Of a DNA stretch of 53,546 nt, positions 41,864 through 50,894 are shown piece by piece. Each line of letters opens with the position of its first letter. Position 1 is the stretch's first letter. The stretch spans positions 1-53,546 of the forward strand of contig NZ_CALMYY010000071.1 in the NCBI RefSeq assembly GCF_937873725.1, written 5' to 3'. The stretch comes from an uncultured Dietzia sp. Lineage in GTDB: Bacteria; Actinomycetota; Actinomycetes; Mycobacteriales; Mycobacteriaceae. A program made the position numbers and the translations under genes. Under the pieces are notes generated by a model that was not told the DNA's origin, made no database searches, and saw nothing but the letters and a program-made list of their open reading frames with translations.

Positions 41864-41887
41864 TCCCCAATCCTAACCCCGAGGGCC

Positions 41888-42388
41888 TCAGCCCAGGGAG
41901 ATGCGGGCCTCGATCGAGTGGATCAGGCAGTCCTCGGCGGGGACGACGAAGTCCTCGCTCACCCGTGCCTTGAGGCCGACCACGGTGACGAGGGTGAAGT
42001 CCGCGTGGACGACGCCCTCGCGTCCGTCGGGGTCGACGGTGAGGACGATGTCGCGGACCTCGCGGATGGTCGAGTACTGCAGGTGGAGGTGGAGGTCCCA
42101 CTTGAGGTGGTCGCCACTGAACCCCGTCTTGAGGCCGTTCTCGTGGCGCACGCAGTCCGGCGCGAACGGCACGCGGAACGCGGCCGCGGGAAGCGTGATG
42201 GCCGTGAGGTACATCCGGACGGCGGCCTCACGCTCCTCGGGGGAGTAGGGGCCGGGGTGGTCCGGGATCTGGGGGGTCGCACCGCGCCGCTGGTCGATGC
42301 CCACCATCACGGCGGAGGCCACGGAGGTACCGATTACGACGACGGAGGCCCGCCCGGCGAAGCCGAGCGCACGCGAGAGGAATGACAT
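41888..42388 (-). CDS. Membrane-anchored protein of unknown function (166 aa)
   Basis: An N-terminal hydrophobic segment (about 12-30, [18 protein letters not shown]) looks like an uncleaved anchor; the remainder is a soluble domain of alternating strands ([41 protein letters not shown]). I do not recognise the family. ATG 42388 is 7 bases after TAATCT (42401-42396), leaderless; an in-frame ATG upstream contains the promoter. It lies where M. tuberculosis has sseC2 beside cysA2, but it is not similar to it. Confidence 0.65.
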   Translation of the reverse strand: MSFLSRALGFAGRASVVVIGTSVASAVMVGIDQRRGATPQIPDHPGPYSPEEREAAVRMYLTAITLPAAAFRVPFAPDCVRHENGLKTGFSGDHLKWDLHLHLQYSTIREVRDIVLTVDPDGREGVVHADFTLVTVVGLKARVSEDFVVPAEDCLIHSIEARISLG

Positions 42389-42436
42389 GGTTCCGAGATT
42401 AGCGAGTCGGTCCCGACCGGGGGGCGGGCACACGGT

Positions 42437-43267
42437 TCATCTCTCGACGGGGACCCCGATCAGCGAGCCGTACTCCACCCAGCTGCCGTCGTAGTTGACC
42501 ACGTTCGGCCGGTCGAGCAGTTCGTGGAGGACGAACCACGTGTGGCTCGACCGCTCCCCGATCCGGCAGTAGGTCACCACCCGCCGGTCCGGTTCGGTGA
42601 GGAACTCCCCGTAGATCGTCCGGAGCTCGGCGTCGGTGCGGAAAGTTCCGTCGCGGGTCACGGCGCGGTTCCAGGGGATGGAGACCGCGCCCGGGATGTG
42701 TCCGCGTTGGCGTCCGCCCTCCTGCGGGAGTCCGGGCGGTGCCGCGAGCCGCCCGGTGAACTCGTCGACCGACCGGACGTCCACCAGCGCGTCGCGTCCG
42801 AGGCCCGCCAGGACGTCGTCGCGGAACGCGCGGATGGACAGGTCCTGCGGGTCGGCGGCGTAGTCGGTCACGGGCCGGGCGGGGAGGTCGGTCTCGAGCG
42901 GCAGCCCGTCGCGCTCCCACCGCATCCGTCCGCCGTCGAGCAGGCGGACGTCGGCGTGCCCGTACAGCCGCAGGTACCAGTACGCGTAGGCGGCAAACCA
43001 GTTGTGGTTCCCGCCGTACACCACCACCGTGTGGTCCCGGGTGATGCCCCGCTCGGCCATGAGGTCGCCGAACCTCTCGCGGCCGACGAGGTCACGCGTG
43101 TACTCCTGCTGGAGTTCGGTCCGCCAGTCCAGGGCGACGGCGCCCGGGATGTGCCCGGCGGTGTGGTATTCCGTGGCGTCCTCGTCGACCTCGAGGAAGA
43201 CCACCGAGTCGTCGGCCAGGCGCGATTCGGCCCAGCGGGTGCTGACCAGAACGTCGTCGCGACTCAT
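42437..43267 (-). CDS. Thiosulfate sulfurtransferase (rhodanese, two-domain)
   Basis: 276 residues, tandem rhodanese domains. The first (about 8-120) is inactive; the second (about 150-270) has the active-site loop CRIGERSSH with Cys234. Seen: HIPGAVALDW and GHIPGAVSIPW, the matched strand in each domain. Transfers sulfane sulfur from thiosulfate to cyanide or protein thiols. In M. tuberculosis the corresponding gene is cysA2/Rv0815c or its relative sseA. I leave the symbol open. ATG 43267 is 7 bases after TAGACT (43280-43275), leaderless. Confidence 0.92.
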   Translation of the reverse strand: MSRDDVLVSTRWAESRLADDSVVFLEVDEDATEYHTAGHIPGAVALDWRTELQQEYTRDLVGRERFGDLMAERGITRDHTVVVYGGNHNWFAAYAYWYLRLYGHADVRLLDGGRMRWERDGLPLETDLPARPVTDYAADPQDLSIRAFRDDVLAGLGRDALVDVRSVDEFTGRLAAPPGLPQEGGRQRGHIPGAVSIPWNRAVTRDGTFRTDAELRTIYGEFLTEPDRRVVTYCRIGERSSHTWFVLHELLDRPNVVNYDGSWVEYGSLIGVPVER

Positions 43268-43277
43268 GCCGGCGAGT

Positions 43278-44018
43278 CTAGTGGTCCGGCCGGACCAGGG
43301 TCCCGAGCGGCGCGGTCCCCGGACCCCCGGTTCCGCTCGCGGTGAGGGTGCCGCCGCGCACCGTGAGCGACTCGACCGTCAGTCCCAGGGGGAGGACATC
43401 CGGGGCCAGGGTCAGCGCGGTGCGTCGCATCGCCAGCTCGCCGTCCTGGTCGGGGATGCCCCCGGGGCCCGTGGCCGGTGCCGTGGGCACGAGGTGGGCG
43501 CCACGCTCGTCGACGACGAGGTCGACGAACGCCGAGACCCGGGTGTCCGTCCCCCGGAGGGTCCCGGTGACCCTGGCCCGGTGTTCCGTCCCGCCGGCCA
43601 GGCTCGGATCATCGGCGGCGCCGATGAGGACGTCCCGCATCCCCAGCGCGGGGCCGAGCGAGTCGCCGGTCATCCGGACGGAGACCGTGACCGACCGGGC
43701 GGTCAGGTCCTCGTCGCCGCTCTCGGGCACGTGCAGGTCGGTCACCTCGGCCTCGACGGCCACCGGCCCGAGCCCGGGGCGGTCCACGTCCTCCGCGCGG
43801 ATCGAGACCGAGGACAGGGTGCCGGGGGCGGCCCAGCGGGTGGTGGGACCGCCGTGGATCAGCACCGACGGGGCCGGCGAACCCTCCACCGCCGGGCGGA
43901 TCCGGGTGGACAGGTCCGACTCGACCCTCGAGGTGGAGATCGAGTCCACGGTGAACGCGCCGACCGCGACGACCGCCGGGGCGACGATCGCCGCGACGAC
44001 GCGACTGCGGGTGCTCAT
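43278..44018 (-). CDS. lmeA: LmeA-like envelope protein (DUF2993 type)
   Basis: 246 residues. Signal/anchor helix at 5-25 ([16 protein letters not shown]), then a secreted beta-rich domain with repeated VxVxxxDVxRPG-like strands ([39 protein letters not shown]). Matches the actinobacterial DUF2993 family. LmeA of mycobacteria (Rv0817c/MSMEG_5785) supports lipomannan elongation in the envelope, and the position here (between the sulfurtransferase and a glnR-like gene) is the same. ATG 44018 is 8 bases after TAGACC. Confidence 0.8.
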   Translation of the reverse strand: MSTRSRVVAAIVAPAVVAVGAFTVDSISTSRVESDLSTRIRPAVEGSPAPSVLIHGGPTTRWAAPGTLSSVSIRAEDVDRPGLGPVAVEAEVTDLHVPESGDEDLTARSVTVSVRMTGDSLGPALGMRDVLIGAADDPSLAGGTEHRARVTGTLRGTDTRVSAFVDLVVDERGAHLVPTAPATGPGGIPDQDGELAMRRTALTLAPDVLPLGLTVESLTVRGGTLTASGTGGPGTAPLGTLVRPDH

Positions 44019-44063
44019 GGGGTTCAGGTCTACTCCAATCACGGGATCGTGGGTGTGGGTCGC

Positions 44064-44069
44064 TAGTAT
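44064..44069 (+). promoter_or_regulatory. Putative -10 box TAGTAT for glnR-mshD
   Basis: TAGTAT 31 bases before the glnR ATG, giving a leader of about 25 bases that contains the GGAGGAAG ribosome site. Confidence 0.5.
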
Positions 44070-44100
44070 CGTCTGCGCGCCCGAGCGAGGAGGAAGCAAG

Positions 44101-44790
44101 ATGGACGTAGTGCTCCTCACCACGGAAGCAGACCCCGAGGCGGTCGTCCCCGCGCTGTCCCTGCTGCCGCATTCCGTCCGGCCGCTCCCGGCTCTGGCGT
44201 CCTCCGTGTCGGACCTGGCCGGCGCCGCCCTCGCCCTGGTCGACGCCCGGACCGACCTCGCCGCGTCGAGGGCACTGTGCCGGCTCATCTCGGCCAGTGC
44301 CGACCTCGCCGTCGTCGCGGTCGTCTCGGAGGGCGGGTTGATCGCCGTGAGCGGCGATTGGGGACTCGACGACATCCTGCTGCCCACGACGGGCCCGGCG
44401 GAGGTGGACGCGCGCTTCCGGCTGGCCGCGACCCGGCACTCGGCCCAGGGCGAGTCGGACGGCGGCCTGCTCACCGTCGGCGAGCTCGTGATCGACGAGG
44501 AGACCTACGTCGCCCGGGTCAAGGGTCGTCCGCTGGACCTGACGTACAAGGAGTTCGAGCTCCTCAAACACCTGTGTCAGCACCCCGGGCGGGTGTTCTC
44601 CCGCGCCCAGCTCCTCCAGGAGGTGTGGGGCTACGACTTCTTCGGCGGCACGCGCACGGTCGACGTCCACGTCCGACGGCTGCGCGCGAAGCTGGGACCG
44701 GACCACGAGTCCCTGATCGGCACGGTCCGTAACGTCGGGTACAAGGCGGTCCGGCCCACCGACCGCAGGGAGGACGGAGGGGACGCATGA
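44101..44790 (+). CDS. glnR: GlnR-like OmpR-family response-regulator-type transcription factor
   Basis: 229 residues. Receiver-like N-terminal half (1-115) with Asp49 in ALVDARTD, but the acidic pocket and Lys typical of phosphorylated regulators are not clearly conserved, as is known for orphan GlnR proteins. The C-terminal winged helix (about 130-222) has [53 protein letters not shown] and the wing [12 protein letters not shown]. Controls nitrogen-assimilation genes in other actinobacteria. Position beside mshD equals Rv0818-Rv0819. ATG 44101 follows GGAGGAAG; its stop overlaps the mshD start (ATGA). Confidence 0.85.
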   Translation: MDVVLLTTEADPEAVVPALSLLPHSVRPLPALASSVSDLAGAALALVDARTDLAASRALCRLISASADLAVVAVVSEGGLIAVSGDWGLDDILLPTTGPAEVDARFRLAATRHSAQGESDGGLLTVGELVIDEETYVARVKGRPLDLTYKEFELLKHLCQHPGRVFSRAQLLQEVWGYDFFGGTRTVDVHVRRLRAKLGPDHESLIGTVRNVGYKAVRPTDRREDGGDA

Positions 44791-45755
44791 CCGTCACCGA
44801 GCACGCGGTGGACGAGGAGACGGCCACCCTGATCGAGGCGGTCGCGATTGCCGCGGAACGCGCCGACGGGGTCGCCCCGCTCGGCGAGCAACCCCTCCGT
44901 GCGCTGCGCAGTCCTGCCGCGGACGACGTGCGGCACCTCCTGGTCCGCGACGGCGGTGACGGCGGAGACACCCGGATCGTCGGGTACGCCCAGCTCGCGG
45001 GCAGGGGCGGGGAGGCGACGGCCGAGCTGGTGGTCGACCCCGGACACCGCCGTCGCGGGGTGGGAACGGACCTCGTCCGAGCGGTGTACCAGCGGGAACC
45101 CGGTGCCGCGGTGTGGGCGCACGGCGATCTGCCGGCCGCGCGGGCGCTCGCCGTGGCCGAGGGACTCACGCGGACGCGGGAGCTGCTGAAGATGCGCAGA
45201 CGTGCGGCATCCGCGCCGCCGCTGCCCGAGGCCCCGCCGCCCGTCGGCGTCGAGACGGGGACGCTCGCGGACGCCGCCTCCGAGGGCGGGTCGAGATGGC
45301 CCGGACTGGATGCCCGGGCGGAGTTCCTCCGCGTCAACAACGCCGCGTTCTCGTGGCATCCCGAGCAGGGCGGGTGGACGCCCGACCGGCTGGACGAGCG
45401 GCTCGGGGTGGACTGGGTCGACCCGGCCGCGATCTTCCTCGCCGTGGACACCGCCGGTCCCCGGCCCCGGCTGGCCGGCTTCCACTGGACCAAGACGGTC
45501 GTCCCCGACCCCGGCCCCGCGGGCAAGGGTGAGGCCGTCGAGGGTGAGGTCTACGTCGTGGCCGTCGACCCGGCGGACCAGGGGCGCGGGCTGGGCGGGT
45601 CGCTCACCGCCCTCGGGGTCGCGCATCTCGAGGAGGTCAACGGGGTGGAGTCCGTCGTGCTCTACGTGGAGGGTGACAATGCGGCGGCCATCCGGACCTA
45701 CGAGAGGCTCGGCTTCACGGTCGAGCTCCGCGATGTGACCTACACCCGCGTGTGA
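44787..45755 (+). CDS. mshD: Mycothiol synthase (acetyltransferase)
   Basis: Last step of mycothiol synthesis: acetylates Cys-GlcN-inositol with acetyl-CoA. 322 residues, two GNAT domains. The N-terminal one (about 50-145) has [18 protein letters not shown]. The C-terminal catalytic one (about 165-320) has [49 protein letters not shown] (acetyl-CoA loop) and [15 protein letters not shown]. The ATG overlaps the glnR stop by 4 bases. Its presence marks a mycothiol-producing actinobacterium and gives context to the peroxidase and cydDC genes. Confidence 0.95.
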   Translation: MTVTEHAVDEETATLIEAVAIAAERADGVAPLGEQPLRALRSPAADDVRHLLVRDGGDGGDTRIVGYAQLAGRGGEATAELVVDPGHRRRGVGTDLVRAVYQREPGAAVWAHGDLPAARALAVAEGLTRTRELLKMRRRAASAPPLPEAPPPVGVETGTLADAASEGGSRWPGLDARAEFLRVNNAAFSWHPEQGGWTPDRLDERLGVDWVDPAAIFLAVDTAGPRPRLAGFHWTKTVVPDPGPAGKGEAVEGEVYVVAVDPADQGRGLGGSLTALGVAHLEEVNGVESVVLYVEGDNAAAIRTYERLGFTVELRDVTYTRV

Positions 45756-45789
45756 CGAATCCGGCATCGCCGGCCGGCTCTGTGTAAGA

Positions 45790-45803
45790 CCCCTGTTCAG
45801 GGG
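45790..45803. terminator. Small palindromic hairpin after mshD
   Basis: CCCCTG-tt-CAGGGG, 35 bases after the mshD stop. It has a 6-bp stem and no T tract, so it is a weak terminator candidate. Confidence 0.3.
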
Positions 45804-45849
45804 GCCGCGGCCGGGTGGGAGTCGGGGCCGGTGGCGTCCTGTTCTGCGA

Positions 45850-45893
45850 GTTCATCTCTCGTTCACCTCTCCTCGCGGGGCTGTTCATATCAG
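45850..45893 (+). promoter_or_regulatory. PHO-box-type 11-bp direct repeats upstream of pstS
   Basis: GTTCATCTCTC (45850-45860) is followed without gap by GTTCACCTCTC (45861-45871). A further GTTCATATCAG at 45883-45893 is in register (two 11-bp turns on). It ends 4 bases before a -10-like TTAGGT (45898-45903), so the last unit occupies the -35 position, as in PhoP/RegX3-activated promoters. Confidence 0.75.
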
Positions 45894-46002
45894 CGCCTTA
45901 GGTTCTGATCCTGTCGGGCCGCGGGTGTCGGCCCGTCCTCGCGACGCAGTCGCCAAGAACGTGACCGGTGGGATGCCCCACCGGACTAACCAAGGAGATT
46001 CA

Positions 46003-47112
46003 GTGGACCTCAAGCGCACCGGTGCCCTTCTCGGGCTCGCCGCTCTCACGACCGTCGGCCTGGCCGCCTGCTCGGACGACAACGCCGGCGGCGGCGACTC
46101 GTCGGCCCAGGCCGTGGCCGGTGCGGAATGCGGCGGCAAGGCCAACCTGAAGTCGTCGGGTTCGTCCGCGCAGAACAACGCCATGACCGTCTTCGCCAAC
46201 TCGTACGCGATGAGCTGCGAGGGCCAGACGCTCGACTACAACTCCAACGGCTCCGGTGCCGGCGTCAAGGAGTTCATCGGCGGCCAGACCGACTTCGGTG
46301 GCTCCGACTCCCCGCTCAAGGACGCGGAATACGTCACCGCCGAGGAGCGGTGCGACGGCCCGGCCTGGAACCTCCCGGCCGTCTTCGGCCCGATCGCCGT
46401 GGCCTACAACCTCGACGGTGTCGAGCTCACGCTCTCGGGCCCGACCATCGCCAAGATCTTCAACGGTGGGATCACCAACTGGAATGATCCGGCCATCGCG
46501 GCGGAGAACAAGGGTGCGGAGCTCCCGGATCAGCGCATCACCGTGATCTTCCGCTCGGACGAGTCGGGTACCACCGACAACTTCCAGAAGTACCTCGACG
46601 CCGCGTCGGACGGGGCGTGGACGCAGGAGGCAGGCAAGACCTTCAACGGCGGCGTCGGCGAGGGCGCGAAGGGCAACGAGGGGGTCTCGGCCGCCATCGG
46701 CCAGACGCCGGGCACCATCACCTACACCGAGTGGTCGTACGCCAAGAACCAGGACCTCTCCATGGTGAAGATCGTCACCCCGGCCGACGCGGAGGGCGTC
46801 GAGCTCACCGCCGAGACCGCCGGCAAGACCATCGATTCGGCCAAGCTGAAGAACGAGGGCACCAACGACCTCGTGATCGACACCTCGTCCTTCTACGTCC
46901 CTGAGGCGGCCGGCGCCTACCCGATCATCCTCCCGACCTACGAGATCGTGTGCTCGACGTACAAGGACCCGGAGACCGCCGCCGCGGTGAGGTCGTTCCT
47001 CAACGTGGCCGTGTCGGAGGAGGTCCAGGGGCAGCTCGAGGCAGAGGGCTACATCCCGGTCCCCGACGCCTTCCGCGAGAAGCTCACCACCGCCATCTCC
47101 GAGATCTCCTGA
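46003..47112 (+). CDS. pstS: Phosphate-binding lipoprotein of the Pst transporter
   Basis: 369 residues. Lipoprotein signal peptide with lipobox LAAC and acylated Cys23. The periplasmic-type phosphate pocket motifs are present: [35 protein letters not shown] and GNEGVSAAI. Captures inorganic phosphate outside the membrane and delivers it to PstCA. GTG 46003 has AAGGAG 6 bases upstream; no start further 5' gives a signal peptide. Expression is expected to be high on phosphate starvation given the repeats at 45850. A strong hairpin separates it from pstC. Confidence 0.96.
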   Translation: MDLKRTGALLGLAALTTVGLAACSDDNAGGGDSSAQAVAGAECGGKANLKSSGSSAQNNAMTVFANSYAMSCEGQTLDYNSNGSGAGVKEFIGGQTDFGGSDSPLKDAEYVTAEERCDGPAWNLPAVFGPIAVAYNLDGVELTLSGPTIAKIFNGGITNWNDPAIAAENKGAELPDQRITVIFRSDESGTTDNFQKYLDAASDGAWTQEAGKTFNGGVGEGAKGNEGVSAAIGQTPGTITYTEWSYAKNQDLSMVKIVTPADAEGVELTAETAGKTIDSAKLKNEGTNDLVIDTSSFYVPEAAGAYPIILPTYEIVCSTYKDPETAAAVRSFLNVAVSEEVQGQLEAEGYIPVPDAFREKLTTAISEIS

Positions 47113-47118
47113 TCCCCG

Positions 47119-47159
47119 GGGTCGCCGGCCCGCCACCCATCCGGGCGGGCCGGCGACCC
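47119..47159 (+). terminator. Intercistronic hairpin between pstS and pstC (attenuator candidate)
   Basis: Perfect 16-bp stem GGGTCGCCGGCCCGCC (47119-47134) with 47144-47159 and a 9-base loop, starting 7 bases after the pstS stop. No T run and no new promoter is visible before pstC, so partial read-through is expected. Confidence 0.65.
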
Positions 47160-47191
47160 GCCCCTCACACCCCCGAGCGACTGAAGGTCTC

Positions 47192-48241
47192 ATGACAGTT
47201 CACGAATCCGTCGACCGCGATGCCGACGAGAACGCAGGGAAGTCCGGCATGCCCGCCGGCGCCGGGCCAGTGCCGGGTGCCGACACCGGCGGTGGCGAGG
47301 ACCTCCGAGAGGCCAGGTCGTCCCAGAAGACGGATGCGCTCTTCCGCGGAGTCACGGTGGCCGCCGGCGGGGTCATCGTCGCCCTCATCGCGCTGATCGG
47401 GATCGTCCTGGTGATCCAGGCGACCCCGTCGCTCATGCAGAACAACGTCAACTTCTTCACCTCGTCCGAGTGGAACACCACCGACCCGGACAACATGCGC
47501 TTCGGCATCCTCGACCTGCTCAAGGTCACGGTCCTGAGCTCGGTCTTCGCGCTGGTCCTGGCCGTCCCGGTGGCGATCGGCATCGCCACGTTCCTCGTGC
47601 AGTACGCTCCGGCCCGGCTGTCGAGGACGCTGTCCGCCCTGATCGACCTGCTCGCCGCGGTGCCGTCGATCATCTACGGCATGTGGGGACTCATCGTCCT
47701 CGGGCCGTGGATGGTGCCGTTCGCCACCTGGCTCAACCAGAACCTCAGCTGGATCTTCCTCTTCGCCGACGGCAACGTGTCGATCGGCGGAGGCGGGACG
47801 ATCTTCACGGCCGGCGTCGTCCTGGCCATCATGATCCTGCCGATCATCACGTCGATGTCGCGTGAGACCATCCGGCAGACCCCGTCCCTCCACCAGGAGG
47901 CGGCCCTGGCACTGGGCGCCACCAAGTGGGAGAAGATCCGGATGACGTGCTTCCCCTACGCCAAGTCGGGGATGATCGCGGGGTCGATGCTCGCCCTGGG
48001 ACGCGCGCTCGGCGAGACGGTCGCGGTGCTCATCATCCTGCGCGCGGCCAGTTCGCCCGGCACGCTCTCGCTGTTCGACGGCGGCTTCACGTTCGCCTCC
48101 AAGATCGCCTCGGGCAGCGCGGAGTTCAACCATCCGCTCCCCACGGGCGCGTACATCGCGGCCGGTCTCGTGCTGTTCATCCTCACGTTCCTCGTCAACC
48201 TCATCGCGCGCTCCGTGTCCGGTGGAAAGGTCAACGGCTGA
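47192..48241 (+). CDS. pstC: Phosphate ABC transporter permease PstC
   Basis: 349 residues with a hydrophilic N-terminal tail of about 50 residues, then six membrane helices. The ABC-permease coupling motif is [45 protein letters not shown] (EAA-x3-G-x9-I-x-LP type), and a typical [15 protein letters not shown] segment is present. Forms the channel with PstA. ATG 47192 has GAAGG 5 bases upstream. The stop overlaps pstA by one base (TGATG). Confidence 0.96.
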   Translation: MTVHESVDRDADENAGKSGMPAGAGPVPGADTGGGEDLREARSSQKTDALFRGVTVAAGGVIVALIALIGIVLVIQATPSLMQNNVNFFTSSEWNTTDPDNMRFGILDLLKVTVLSSVFALVLAVPVAIGIATFLVQYAPARLSRTLSALIDLLAAVPSIIYGMWGLIVLGPWMVPFATWLNQNLSWIFLFADGNVSIGGGGTIFTAGVVLAIMILPIITSMSRETIRQTPSLHQEAALALGATKWEKIRMTCFPYAKSGMIAGSMLALGRALGETVAVLIILRAASSPGTLSLFDGGFTFASKIASGSAEFNHPLPTGAYIAAGLVLFILTFLVNLIARSVSGGKVNG

Positions 48242-49155
48242 TGTCCAAGACACCCCCCGACCTGGCCAAGCCGGCCAAGCCGACGGACACGTTCCTCCCG
48301 ATCTCCGGCGGCCGCAGGGCCAAGGACCGGCTCGCCACCGTGATCTTCACGGTGTGCTTCATGCTCGCCGTCATCCCGCTGGTCGCGCTGCTGTACAAGG
48401 TGCTCGTCTCGGGTCTGCCGGCGGTCCTCGACCCCGCGTGGTGGACCAACTCCCTCTTCCTCGTCTCGCCGTCCTCGATGGCGGGAGGTGTGGGCCACGC
48501 CATCTACGGCAGCCTCGTGCAGGCGCTCGTCGCCGCCGTCTTCTCGATCCCGCTCGGGGTCGCCGCCGGCATCATGCTGGTGGAGTACCCCGAGTCCCGG
48601 CTGGCACGGCCCACGACGTTCATGGTGGACGTCCTGGCGGGTGTCCCCTCCGTCGTGGCCGCAATCTTCATCTTCGGGGTCTGGGTCTCGGTGCTGAAGT
48701 TCCAGCTGAGCGCGTTCGCGGTGAGCCTGGCGCTCGTCCTCCTCATGCTGCCGCTCATCGTGCGGTCCACCGAGGAGATGCTCAAGCTGGTCCCCGACGA
48801 GCTCCGCGAGGCCTCCTACGCGCTGGGCGTCCCCAAATGGAAGACGATCGTCAGCATCGTGGTCCCCACCGCGCTGTCGGGCATGATCTCCGGCATCTTC
48901 CTCGCGACCGCGCGGGTGATGGGGGAGACCGCCCCGGTGCTGATCCTCGTGGGCTACACCGCGAGCTTCAACTTCAACATCTTCCAGAACAACATGGCCT
49001 CGCTGCCGTTGCTGATCTACAACCAGCTCTCGAACCCCAACGAGGCCGGCCAGTACCGGATCTGGGGCGCGGCGCTGACCCTCATCATCATCATCGGGCT
49101 GGCGAACCTCCTCGCTACGTTCGCTGCCAAGGCGCTCGCGCCGAAGACCAAGTAA
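48241..49155 (+). CDS. pstA: Phosphate ABC transporter permease PstA
   Basis: 304 residues, six membrane helices. Seen: VGHAIYGSLVQALVAAVFSIPLGVAAGIML, VDVLAGVPSVVAAIFIFG, the coupling loop REASYALGVPKWKTIVSIVVPTALSGMISGIFLATARVMGETAPV, and a C-terminal AAKALAPK tail. Partner of PstC. The ATG begins on the last base of the pstC stop codon, so translation is coupled. Confidence 0.96.
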   Translation: MSKTPPDLAKPAKPTDTFLPISGGRRAKDRLATVIFTVCFMLAVIPLVALLYKVLVSGLPAVLDPAWWTNSLFLVSPSSMAGGVGHAIYGSLVQALVAAVFSIPLGVAAGIMLVEYPESRLARPTTFMVDVLAGVPSVVAAIFIFGVWVSVLKFQLSAFAVSLALVLLMLPLIVRSTEEMLKLVPDELREASYALGVPKWKTIVSIVVPTALSGMISGIFLATARVMGETAPVLILVGYTASFNFNIFQNNMASLPLLIYNQLSNPNEAGQYRIWGAALTLIIIIGLANLLATFAAKALAPKTK

Positions 49156-49164
49156 GGACCAGAG

Positions 49165-49941
49165 ATGGCCAAGCGACTCGATCTCGAGAATGTCGACATC
49201 TTCTACGGTGACTTCCACGCCGTGAAGGAGGTCAACCTCCACGTCCCGCCCCGCTCGGTGACCGCGTTCATCGGCCCGTCCGGCTGCGGGAAGTCCACCG
49301 TCCTCCGCTCGCTCAACCGGATGCACGAGGAGATCCCGGGCGCCTACGTCACGGGATCCATCAAGCTCGACGGCGTGGACATCTACGACAAGAAGGTCGA
49401 CCCCGTCGCCGTCCGTCGGACCATCGGCATGGTGTTCCAGCGGCCCAACCCGTTCCCCACGATGTCCATCAAGGAGAACGTGGTCGCGGGCCTCAAGCTC
49501 CAGGGCGTCAAGAACAAGAAGACGCTCGACGAGGTCGCGGAGAAGTCGCTTCGTGGAGCCAACCTCTGGGAAGAGGTCAAGGATAGGCTCGACAAGCCCG
49601 GTGGCGGTCTCTCCGGCGGGCAGCAGCAGCGCCTGTGCATCGCCCGGGCGATCGCGATCGAGCCCCAGGTGCTCCTCATGGACGAACCCTGCTCGGCGCT
49701 CGACCCGATCTCGACGCTCGCGGTGGAGGATCTCATCGCCGAACTCAAGAGCGAGTTCACCATCGTGATCGTCACCCACAACATGCAGCAGGCGGCGCGC
49801 GTGTCCGACCAGACCGCGTTCTTCTCGCTCGAGGCCACCGGCATGCCGGGTCAACTCGTCGAGGTCAACTCCACGGAGAAGATCTTCTCCAACCCGGACA
49901 ACAAGCAGACCGAGGACTACGTCTCCGGCCGCTTCGGCTGA
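49165..49941 (+). CDS. pstB: Phosphate ABC transporter ATPase PstB
   Basis: 258 residues, cytoplasmic ATPase that powers PstCA. Walker [10 protein letters not shown] at 37-45, the PstB-specific [15 protein letters not shown], signature [16 protein letters not shown] near 150, Walker [16 protein letters not shown] near 172, H-loop [18 protein letters not shown] lies 7 bases before ATG 49165, 9 bases after pstA. In mycobacteria the equivalent gene beside phoY2 is called phoT. A 17-bp terminator follows. Confidence 0.97.
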   Translation: MAKRLDLENVDIFYGDFHAVKEVNLHVPPRSVTAFIGPSGCGKSTVLRSLNRMHEEIPGAYVTGSIKLDGVDIYDKKVDPVAVRRTIGMVFQRPNPFPTMSIKENVVAGLKLQGVKNKKTLDEVAEKSLRGANLWEEVKDRLDKPGGGLSGGQQQRLCIARAIAIEPQVLLMDEPCSALDPISTLAVEDLIAELKSEFTIVIVTHNMQQAARVSDQTAFFSLEATGMPGQLVEVNSTEKIFSNPDNKQTEDYVSGRFG

Positions 49942-49960
49942 GCACCTCCGCACGACACGA

Positions 49961-49999
49961 ACACCCCGGTTCCCGCCACGTCGGCGGGAACCGGGGTGT
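49961..49999. terminator. Strong terminator between pstB and phoU
   Basis: Perfect 17-bp stem (49961-49977 with 49983-49999), 5-base loop, followed by TTTGCG. It lies 19 bases after pstB and 22 bases from the end of the convergent phoU. Confidence 0.85.
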
Positions 50000-50021
50000 T
50001 TGCGTGGGTGCCCGAGCCCCC

Positions 50022-50792
50022 TCAGTCGGACGAGCCCTGACCGGACGCGTCGCCGGCGACCCGGGCCCTGTACGCCCTGTCGGTCTCGTTGAAGCGGCGG
50101 ACCAGTTCCTCGGTGGAGGGCGAGGAGTGGTCCGGGTTGTCCTCCGACAGGGTGGCGTACTCGCCGGTGGCCAGGAAGATCACGCGCTGGGCCACCTCCA
50201 CCGCATGGTCGGCGAACCGCTCGTAGAAGCGGCCGAGGAGCGTGACGTCGACCGCGGCGGCCACTCCCCACTTCCATTCGCGGACGGTGAGCAGGGTGAA
50301 CAGGTGGCGACGGAGGTCGTCCACGGCGTCGTCCTGGTGGGCCAGGGTGGCGGCCTGCTGGGCGTCGCGGCTGATCATCACCTCGGTGGCCGAACGCCCG
50401 AGCGAGATCGCGACGCGACCCATCTCGGCGAAGTAGCCGTTGACGGGCTCGGGCAGGACGCTCTCGGGATGGCGGCGTCGCACGATCTTGGCCACGTGTC
50501 CGGCCAGGGTCCCCATCCGGGTGAGATCCTGAACGAGCTGGATGGAGGTGACCACCTGGCGTAGGTCGCGGGCCACGGGAGCCTGGAGCGCCAGCAGGGC
50601 GAAACCGCGTTCCTCGTTTTCGGTGGCGAGGCGAGCCATCTCCGTGGAGGACTGGAGGACCTGCTCCGCCGCCACGAGATCGACCTGGAGGAGCGCGTGG
50701 GTGGCCAGCTCCATGTCGTCGGTGGCCAGGGCGCACATCCTGGCCATCGAGGTGGCCAGATCCGTCAGTTCTTCAGAGTAGACAAGACGCAT
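50022..50792 (-). CDS. phoU: Phosphate-transport regulator PhoU
   Basis: 256 residues: two PhoU three-helix bundles with metal-site motifs ([52 protein letters not shown]; second repeat [30 protein letters not shown]). PhoU links the Pst transporter to the SenX3/PhoR-type kinase and keeps the regulon off in phosphate excess. It is convergent with pstB rather than the last gene of the pst operon. ATG 50792 is 7 bases after TACGCT (50805-50800), leaderless, and a PHO-box-type repeat lies upstream, so it should itself be phosphate-regulated. M. tuberculosis equivalent: phoY2. Confidence 0.95.
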   Translation of the reverse strand: MRLVYSEELTDLATSMARMCALATDDMELATHALLQVDLVAAEQVLQSSTEMARLATENEERGFALLALQAPVARDLRQVVTSIQLVQDLTRMGTLAGHVAKIVRRRHPESVLPEPVNGYFAEMGRVAISLGRSATEVMISRDAQQAATLAHQDDAVDDLRRHLFTLLTVREWKWGVAAAVDVTLLGRFYERFADHAVEVAQRVIFLATGEYATLSEDNPDHSSPSTEELVRRFNETDRAYRARVAGDASGQGSSD

Positions 50793-50799
50793 GTGATTC

Positions 50800-50854
50800 A
50801 GCGTACGCGCATGTCAACCGCAGTATCGGGCCCGCTGGTGAATGACCGGTGAAT
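50800..50854 (-). promoter_or_regulatory. phoU leaderless promoter with PHO-box-type direct repeat
   Basis: On the minus strand, ATTCACCGGTC and ATTCACCAGCG form a direct repeat with 11-bp period (ATTCACC units at 50854-50848 and 50843-50837), 45-62 bases before the start at 50792. The -10 TACGCT is at 50805-50800. The half-site ATTCACC resembles the GTTCAYC units upstream of pstS. Confidence 0.65.
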
Positions 50855-50894
50855 ACCGGGCGCCCGGGGGCGGGGGCGGATGGTCCGGCGCGGG

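Noticed and set aside
41888..42388. Assigning the unknown gene as sseC
   Set aside because: Only the position beside a sulfurtransferase suggests this. It is longer, membrane-anchored and shares no recognisable motif.
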